Shown one piece after another: positions 58,737 through 64,000 of a stretch of 64,000 bases of DNA. The notes beneath the pieces were generated by a model that had not been told where the DNA came from, ran no database searches, and was given only the letters and a program-made list of their open reading frames with translations. The stretch is taken from contig NZ_VJNO01000003.1 in the NCBI RefSeq assembly GCF_007096885.1, positions 62,001 to 126,000 of the forward strand, given 5' to 3'. The number at the start of each line of letters is the position of its first letter. The first letter of the stretch is position 1. The stretch is from Streptomyces sp. 130 (GTDB lineage: Bacteria > Actinomycetota > Actinomycetes > Streptomycetales > Streptomycetaceae). A program made the position numbers and the translations under genes.

Positions 58737-60273
58737 GGCACTCCTTCACGAATTCGGTGAGCGGCCGGCGGTGGACCTCCGGCAGGTTCCAGTCGTTCTC
58801 CAGGTTCTCCGCCAGGTGGTGGGTACCGGCGAGCTGACCGTCCCGGTAGTGGCGGACGACGGGATGGAGGTACGTGGAGTCCATCGCGTGGTCCACGTCG
58901 TTCTCGACGACGCGCGGCACGCCCACGTCGAACGGGTCGGTCAGGTCGTGTTCGGCTCCGTACTCGAGGTCGACGACGAACCGGTGCGGGGCGGGTCCCA
59001 GACCTCCGTCGGTGACGTAGTCCAGCGGGACCTCCGCCTGGTACACCGCCCGGTCGCCGTCCACACCGACCACATCGCCGAGGAAGCCGAACTGCTGCCA
59101 GAGCGCGGACGAGCGGTTGACGCGGTCGATGACGGCGTCCGCGATCGCGTCCGGCGTCGCGGCGAGCGTCCGGGCCGGCCAGGGGGTGTCGAGGTGGCGG
59201 GCACGGAGAATGCGGTGCAGTGCTCTCACCGCGTAGCGGAAACCGTGGATGAAGCCGTTGGTGGACTTCTTGAAGTCCCGCTGCTGCATCAGCGTGCCAG
59301 CGAAGTAGAGGTCCGGCACGTTGACCGACTCGAATGACGAGGTCTGCTCGGGGAACCGGCCGTTGATGACGAGCGCCGGGCGGCAGGTCTCGTCGAAGAC
59401 GGACGCGTCGAAGCGGAAGCCGGTGCAGAGGATGATCCGGTCGTAATGGAGCTCGCGCAACGGCTCGACGGTCCGTGCGTAGCGCAGCATGACCCGATAG
59501 CCACCGCTCTCCGTCTTCTCGATGCTCTCGACGGTGCCGTCGAGCACCGCGTTCTGCGACTTGAGCTGGTAGGTGTCCAGGAAGTTGTTGTTCACCGCGC
59601 GCAGGTGCCCGAGGTAGTGGGTCTTCCAGGCGAGCTTGACCGAGTGCGGACCGGCGACATGGATGACCGCCGCCTTCTCGATGAGGCCGTCGGCGGTTTC
59701 GAACGCGGAGTTCCCCTTGCCGATGATCAGCACGCGCTGGTTGGTGAAGGAGGCCGGGTCCGGGTCGAAGGTGTCGTAACGCTCGGCGAGTTCGGCTCCC
59801 GGGATGGGCGGCTCGTAGAGCCGGGAGATGCCCGTCGCCATGACGAGCCTCTTGGCCTGCCAGGTCCGTCCGTCACCGCCGCGCACGGTGAAGACGCCCT
59901 CCGCCCGGGTGACCCGGACGGCTTCCGCCCCGTACTCGACGCGCACGCCGGTACGGGCCGCGAAGTCGGCCAGGTAGCGCACCAGGTCGTCCGCCGGCGG
60001 GAAGTAGCGCTCGCTGTACCGGGTGAAGCGCAGCTCCGGGTCGTCGCTGAGCAGCGAGTTCCAGTCCATGCGCAGGTTGAGCTCCGGGTCGGTGAAGCCC
60101 GTGTTCACCTTGTTGGTGGATATCAGCTGGCGATGGCGGGGGTACCGGGTGAAGAAGGTCCCCGGTCCGCTCCCCCGCTCCAGGACGAGGTAGTCGCGCC
60201 CGTCGCGTTCGAGCAGAGCGGCGAGCTGAAGTCCGGCCGGTCCGGCCCCGATGATGAGATAGTCGCGCACCAT
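58729..60273 (-). CDS. FOXRED2-like FAD-dependent oxidoreductase, copy 2
   Basis: 514 residues, clearly a paralogue of the protein at 51631-53205 (well over half the residues identical by eye in the first 130). FAD motif DYLIIGAGPAGLQLAALLER, then PGTFFTRYPRHRQLISTNKV, LRMDWNSLLSDDPELRFTRY, the NADPH motif LIIGKGNSAFETADGLIEKA, WKTHYLGHLRAVNNNFLDTY, TNGFIHGFRYAVRALHRIL and the same C-terminal module (YLHPVVRHYRDGQL, ENLENDWNLPEVH). Each copy sits at the start of its own arm behind the same operator dyad, so the two probably act at successive steps or on two sites of one substrate. Start ATG 60273. Confidence 0.83.
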   Translation of the reverse strand: MVRDYLIIGAGPAGLQLAALLERDGRDYLVLERGSGPGTFFTRYPRHRQLISTNKVNTGFTDPELNLRMDWNSLLSDDPELRFTRYSERYFPPADDLVRYLADFAARTGVRVEYGAEAVRVTRAEGVFTVRGGDGRTWQAKRLVMATGISRLYEPPIPGAELAERYDTFDPDPASFTNQRVLIIGKGNSAFETADGLIEKAAVIHVAGPHSVKLAWKTHYLGHLRAVNNNFLDTYQLKSQNAVLDGTVESIEKTESGGYRVMLRYARTVEPLRELHYDRIILCTGFRFDASVFDETCRPALVINGRFPEQTSSFESVNVPDLYFAGTLMQQRDFKKSTNGFIHGFRYAVRALHRILRARHLDTPWPARTLAATPDAIADAVIDRVNRSSALWQQFGFLGDVVGVDGDRAVYQAEVPLDYVTDGGLGPAPHRFVVDLEYGAEHDLTDPFDVGVPRVVENDVDHAMDSTYLHPVVRHYRDGQLAGTHHLAENLENDWNLPEVHRRPLTEFVKECLD

Positions 60274-60599
60274 GGGCCGGACGGTAGTGCTGCGAAATCA
60301 GAAGGCTCTGAGATTCGGTGGCTTTCTCCGGCGGTGGGGTGAGCCGCCCTCCTACCCGGGCTGCGCGGTGCGGCGGCAACGGGAACATCCGGGGTCGGGA
60401 GCTGCTGGTAAGGGTGCCGTCCAAGCCCTCGATGGGGCCGCGGCGGCACTCCTGCGCCGGTTCGCGGCTGTGAGTCGACTGCATCCGGACAGTCGCTCAC
60501 GCGCCCGTCTGCGGCATCTGAGAAGCGGTGCTGACCTGGTGTTTTCCTGAGATCCATCTAGCCTGGGAGGTTCTGACCGACCTCATCGGAGGGGACGTC
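60274..60599. other. Intergenic region with operator; otherwise no supported gene
   Basis: About 325 bp between divergent genes. The left end holds operator copy 2. The right end holds GGAGGGGAC, the ribosome binding site of the GyrB-like gene. Small open frames between them show no similarity. Confidence 0.5.
60294..60316. promoter_or_regulatory. Cluster operator copy 2 (TCAGA-N4-TCTGA)
   Basis: Dyad TCAGAAGGCTCTGA (60298-60311) inside GAAA...GATTC, 20 bp upstream of the second FOXRED2-like gene. In reverse orientation it aligns with copy 1 at 51587-51609 over 23 bp with 18 matches. Confidence 0.75.
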
Positions 60600-61655
60600 G
60601 TGAGTGAGGAAGACACCGGGTACGACGCCAGCCACATCCAGGTGTTGCAGGGGTGGGAAGCTGTCCGGCAGCGGCCGGGGATGTACATCGGCTCGACCAG
60701 TGAACTCGGCCTGCGGCAGATGGTGTTCGAGGCCGTGGGCCGGGCGGTGGACGAGGTTCTGGCCGGCCCTGCCGCCTCCGTCGACATCACCCTGACACCC
60801 GACGGCGGCGTGTGCGTCGCCGACGGCGGGACGGGCGTTCCCGTCTACGAGACGGAGGGCGCCGACGGTCCCGGGCTCGAAGCCCTGCTCACCCACGTGC
60901 AGGCCGGAGTGAGCACCAGAAGCCGCCACGAAGTCACGATCGGCTTCTGTAGCGTGGGGCTCGCCGTCGTCAATGCCCTGTCGCGCCGGATGACGGCCGA
61001 GGTGCGGCGCGAGGGAGTCCGATGGGTCCAGGAGATCTCGTTCCATGGACTGGAGGAGCGCTTCAGAGAACTGGCCTACCTGAACCGGGGCCTGGAAATC
61101 ACGCTGACCGACCTGCGCCGCCCGGACGAGTCCCATTCCGTGCGGCTCCACTCCCCGGGCGGGACGCGGGACTTCGTCGACTTCCTCGACGGTCACACAG
61201 CGGCGCGCGCACCCGTGGAGACCATCGCCTTCGAACGAGACGACCCTCGGATGGCGGGGGAGATGGACATCGCCTTCCGCTGGTGCAGCTGCCCTGACGA
61301 GCGGGTTCGGAGCTTCGCCAACAGCCGGCCCACCATCGGCGGTACGCACATGGCGGGTTTCCGCAACGGGACGGCGGCCGCGGTCACCGCGTACGCGCGG
61401 GCGCAGGGGCTGCTGACGCCTACGGACCCCGACATCGGCGCCGATCGGATCGGCGCGGGCCTGACGGCGGTCGTGTCGGTGAAACTGGACCGCCCCGAGT
61501 TCGAGGGCGCCACGCGCGGCGTGCTGGGCAACTCCGAAGTGCGCGACCGTGTCGAGCGAGCCGTCCGGGATCACCTCGGCAGGTGGCTGAAGGAGGACCC
61601 GGAGCGGGCCGCAGCCGTCATCGACCGGATCGTCCGGGGTGCCCGCCGGGACTGA
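60600..61655 (+). CDS. GyrB N-terminal-like protein with degenerate ATP site
   Basis: 351 residues covering only the GHKL ATPase and transducer parts of GyrB (normal GyrB is about 690). Conserved: YDASHIQVLQGWEAVRQRPG, MYIGSTSELGLRQMVFEAVG, LAYLNRGLEITLTDLRRPDE and FANSRPTIGGTHMAGFRNG (canonical 'FANTINTxEGGTHxxGF'). Degenerate: the ATP/Mg motif EVVDNSIDEA is EAVGRAVDEV, so the Mg-binding Asn is Arg. DNGRGIPV is DGGTGVPV. The GGLHGVG lid is TIGFCSVG. TOPRIM and the GyrA-binding tail are absent. It cannot be a working gyrase and probably does not hydrolyse ATP; it may be a regulator, a decoy or simply a relic kept in frame. GTG start with GGAGGGGAC upstream. Confidence 0.85.
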   Translation: MSEEDTGYDASHIQVLQGWEAVRQRPGMYIGSTSELGLRQMVFEAVGRAVDEVLAGPAASVDITLTPDGGVCVADGGTGVPVYETEGADGPGLEALLTHVQAGVSTRSRHEVTIGFCSVGLAVVNALSRRMTAEVRREGVRWVQEISFHGLEERFRELAYLNRGLEITLTDLRRPDESHSVRLHSPGGTRDFVDFLDGHTAARAPVETIAFERDDPRMAGEMDIAFRWCSCPDERVRSFANSRPTIGGTHMAGFRNGTAAAVTAYARAQGLLTPTDPDIGADRIGAGLTAVVSVKLDRPEFEGATRGVLGNSEVRDRVERAVRDHLGRWLKEDPERAAAVIDRIVRGARRD

Positions 61656-61679
61656 CCGGCAACGAACCGCCCTGCTGGT

Positions 61680-62207
61680 TCATGAAGACGGGACCGGCAG
61701 GGCGTCAACCGCTGTGCCTGTTGCCCAAGGCCGATATCGGCGCAGAGCCTCCCGCCCTCCCGGAACGAAGGGCCATGCATCAGCGACCTGAAGCAGTGCG
61801 TCCACCGCCATCCAGTCGAGCCACCCGATCTCACCCGGGTCCGGCACCAGATCCTGTGGCAGAACGGCCTCGTGCACGCCGAACCAGACGGGACCGATCC
61901 CCGCCCGGCAGAGGAACTTGAACAGGAACCGCACCGGCACACGAACGCCCAGCTCTTCCGTCAGTTCGCGGACCGCTGCCTGCTCATACGACTCACCCAC
62001 GTTTACGGCGCCACCGACCATCACGTCGTAGTAGCCGGGAAACCGGGACATCGTCTCGGCCCGTCGCAGCACCAGGATCCGCCCCTCACGATCACGGCAA
62101 ATCGTCGTGGCAATGCGATGCGGCCGGTTCTCACGCACGGCGTCATCCCGGTCGACGACTCCCAACACGCGGTCGTACTCGTCGACATGCTCAACCATTT
62201 CACCCAT
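61680..62207 (-). CDS. Nudix hydrolase
   Basis: 175 residues. The full Nudix box is GGAVNVGESYEQAAVRELTE then ELGV (about 66-89; Gx5Ex7REUxEExGU with all acidic residues present). The N-terminus DEYDRVLGVVDRDDAVRENR then PHRIATTICRDREGRILVLR resembles the subgroup near isopentenyl-diphosphate isomerase and YfcD, which often acts on nucleoside or other diphosphates. ATG 62207 is chosen; ATG 62198 three codons in is equally possible. It converges on the GyrB-like gene with a 24-bp gap. The substrate is not predictable. Confidence 0.9.
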   Translation of the reverse strand: MGEMVEHVDEYDRVLGVVDRDDAVRENRPHRIATTICRDREGRILVLRRAETMSRFPGYYDVMVGGAVNVGESYEQAAVRELTEELGVRVPVRFLFKFLCRAGIGPVWFGVHEAVLPQDLVPDPGEIGWLDWMAVDALLQVADAWPFVPGGREALRRYRPWATGTAVDALPVPSS

Positions 62208-62283
62208 GGAAGCAGCGTGCCAGGCCAGGCCTCGCTGAGGGGCGCATACGGCTCCGCGCCGCGGGTACCGGTCGGCGGCGCCC

Positions 62284-63645
62284 TCAGAAAGATGGACCGT
62301 CGGCCCCCGGACGGGCCGTCGGCGCGGGCGGTGGCGGGGGGTTTGTGTGCAGGAGGAGGGCCACGGCCTCGTCGACGCGGCCGAGGTCGATGAGGTGGCC
62401 GGCGAGTACGTGGCTGTTCCTGCGAGCGTGTCGCTGGAGGACGGCAACGGCTTCCTCTGTGCGCCCGGAATCGGCGAGGAGGCGGGCGATGTGCTCCGCC
62501 GCGTACCAGGTGTCGCCTTCCGGGTGGGCCAGCGCCTGTCGAACGGCCTCATCGACGCCGTCGCAGGCGGCGATCAGCGGCAGACGCATCCAGTACACGT
62601 CCCAATCCCTCTCGCCCCCGCGCCGGGCGTCGAGAGCGTCGAGATGGGCCAGCCCGTCGGCGGGGCGGCCCTGGTCGAGGTACAGCTCGGAGAGGGCGTG
62701 GAGGATCCAGTCGTCGCCGGGGTGGGCATCCGCCTGGCCGCGCATCACGGCGATCGCCTCCGTGCCCCGTCCGTGCCGGGCCAAGAGCCGCGCGAGCTCG
62801 TAAGCGGAGTTCGGGTCGTGGGCCGCGGGGCCGTCGGCCTGCCCGTAGACCGCGATCGCGCCCTCCAGCTCACCACCCTCCTCCAGCAGCTCCGCCAGCC
62901 GCCGCACGGCCTCTTCGTGTCCGTCCAGCGCGGCGTAGGCGCGCAGTTCCCCGACCCGGTCGTGCCGGGCCAGCAGGTCGGCGAGCTGGTCACGGTTGTT
63001 GACCGAGGTGATCTGTCGGCGGCGGAGGAGAGCGATGGCCTCGTCGGTGCGGCCCTGGCGCTCGCGGATCTCAGCGAGCAGGCCCAGCGCCGTATCGGAG
63101 TCGAGACCGCGGCAGCACCACGGGCCGTCGCAGCGGTGGCCGGCCCGGACTCGGCCGGCGAGCAGCGCGGCTGTCTCCTCGTCGCGGCCGGCGACAGAGG
63201 CGATGTCCACCACGGCAGTGGCGAGCAGCCAGTCGTCCACGTGTGGCACGAGCAGGTCGAACGCCTCGTCGGCGCGGCCGTGCCGGGCGAGCAGCCGTGC
63301 GTAGCCCTCCAAAGCGCTCGGGTGTCCGGCTTCCACGCGGGTCCGGGTGATTTCGATTGCCTCGTCGGGGCGACCCCAGCCCTCCAGCAATTCGGCCGTG
63401 GCGGCAGCAGCCGTCCACCAGCCCGTCGCCGCGTACGGTGCGAGCACCTGCAGCGCGTCGGCCTGACGTCCCTGGTCACCGAGTGCGCGTGCCCATGCGT
63501 GTGCGCAGAACCACTCGCCGCGCGCGGCCTGGTGCTCCACGACGTCGGCATGGCCTCGTTCGAGCAGTCGAGCGGCCAGCTCCGGCGGGATGCAGCCGGA
63601 CCGCGTCCGGGCCCGATGGTCAAGATCAGCAGCGTCCACGGTCAC
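62284..63645 (-). CDS. TPR/Sel1-like repeat protein
   Basis: 453 residues built from degenerate 34-36-residue helical hairpins with a recurring 'LARHGRADEAxxLL' phase: ADALQVLAPYAATGWWTAAA, YARLLARHGRADEAFDLL, LAEIRERQGRTDEAIALLRR, LARLLARHGRGTEAIAVMRG, LSELYLDQGRPADGLAHLDA, IARLLADSGRTEEAVAVLQR and LIDLGRVDEAVALL. About twelve repeats are seen, with one Cys pair (CDGPWCCRG, about 200). TPR arrays mediate protein contacts; no enzymatic domain is attached. The C-terminus is Pro-rich. The GTG start at 63645 has a weak context (GTG 63639 is an alternative). Such proteins are frequent singletons in Streptomyces. Confidence 0.8.
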   Translation of the reverse strand: MTVDAADLDHRARTRSGCIPPELAARLLERGHADVVEHQAARGEWFCAHAWARALGDQGRQADALQVLAPYAATGWWTAAAATAELLEGWGRPDEAIEITRTRVEAGHPSALEGYARLLARHGRADEAFDLLVPHVDDWLLATAVVDIASVAGRDEETAALLAGRVRAGHRCDGPWCCRGLDSDTALGLLAEIRERQGRTDEAIALLRRRQITSVNNRDQLADLLARHDRVGELRAYAALDGHEEAVRRLAELLEEGGELEGAIAVYGQADGPAAHDPNSAYELARLLARHGRGTEAIAVMRGQADAHPGDDWILHALSELYLDQGRPADGLAHLDALDARRGGERDWDVYWMRLPLIAACDGVDEAVRQALAHPEGDTWYAAEHIARLLADSGRTEEAVAVLQRHARRNSHVLAGHLIDLGRVDEAVALLLHTNPPPPPAPTARPGADGPSF

Positions 63646-64000
63646 GCACCATAGCGCCGGCCCTCGGTACGTGAACCGCCGCCCTACGGCCGCTGGTTCC
63701 TCCGCCCCCCACCCGTCTCGTCCGGGCCGTTCTCCGGGCGGCGCGTACGGGTGGGGGGTGACGTGCCGGCGGCAGCACGACCGGGCATGCGGCCCGGGCG
63801 ACCGCGGCTTACCGCGCTCCAGTCCGGCCGGCGCCTGACTCGGTGGAGAGCAAGGCCTGCCGGGGGCGCCCCGGGGACGACCGGCTGCTTGCCCTGGCCG
63901 CCTCCGCGGGTCTGCCTCCCGCTCCGCGCGCTCGGCACGCACCGGGGCAGGGGCCGGGCGGCGGGCGGAGAGCCTCGGTCCGGGGCCGCAGGCCGTCGCG
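63646..64000. other. Right-edge region, no supported gene
   Basis: About 355 bp. A plus-strand frame from a GTG at 63843 stays open to the window edge and could be the start of a gene, but no family motif is visible. Confidence 0.4.

Overview
The window is chromosomal DNA of a Streptomyces-type actinomycete. It has very high G+C with strong third-position GC bias, GTG/TTG starts, many 4-bp stop/start overlaps, rare TTA codons, and families typical of the genus (DUF305, DUF6153, DUF6518, DUF5701). I saw no rRNA, tRNA, CRISPR array, insertion sequence or replication origin.

Layout. (1) 1-5.3 kb, minus strand: a partial second complex I locus, nuoA - degenerate NuoB/NuoD-like fusion - nuoH - nuoJ - nuoK - nuoL, with nuoL running off the left edge. 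(2) 5.5-12.4 kb, mixed: an ECF sigma-factor relic, a DUF305 lipoprotein with a DUF6153 neighbour, a divergent TetR/flavin monooxygenase pair around a nested dyad operator, a 518-residue protein resembling cargo of contractile injection systems, relics of a sugar permease and a GH13 enzyme, and a DUF6518 membrane protein. (3) 12.4-25.0 kb, minus strand: a compact biosynthetic operon with a PLAT-like protein, a His/Asp-rich protein, an ABC1 kinase, a polyprenyl diphosphate synthase, a class I terpene cyclase that apparently starts at CTG, a single-module fully reducing type I PKS without a thioesterase, and a geranylgeranyl-reductase-like flavoprotein. This looks like a terpenoid-polyketide hybrid pathway. 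(4) 25.5-30.6 kb: housekeeping or unknown genes. (5) 30.6-45.2 kb: an alpha-mannan/N-glycan utilisation locus with two GH38 enzymes, a secreted GH76 mannanase, a sugar ABC importer without its ATPase, a ROK protein, a mannose-6-phosphate-isomerase-like cupin and a LacI repressor. Two near-identical dyads lie in the divergent promoter region. (6) 45.3-50.2 kb: a Tat-exported small protein, a membrane-anchored EEP phosphohydrolase, an auxiliary tryptophanyl-tRNA synthetase behind a Trp-Trp leader peptide, and a two-component system whose response regulator has a TTA codon. (7) 50.1-60.3 kb: a second biosynthetic cluster with an aromatic amino-acid ammonia-lyase (MIO type), two paralogous flavoproteins resembling animal FOXRED2, an FMN 2-hydroxyacid oxidase, an unusual P450, an MFS exporter and an adenylate-forming ligase. 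Its two divergent promoter regions carry the same TCAGA-N4-TCTGA dyad. (8) 60.6-63.7 kb: a catalytically degenerate GyrB-like ATPase-domain protein, a Nudix hydrolase and a TPR-like protein.

The strongest candidates for undescribed biology are the terpene/PKS operon (3), the FOXRED2-like/ammonia-lyase cluster (7), which is flanked by an attenuator-controlled TrpRS and a dead GyrB paralogue, and the orphan injection-system-like cargo protein in (2). Functions are inferred from motifs read by eye. No database search was run.
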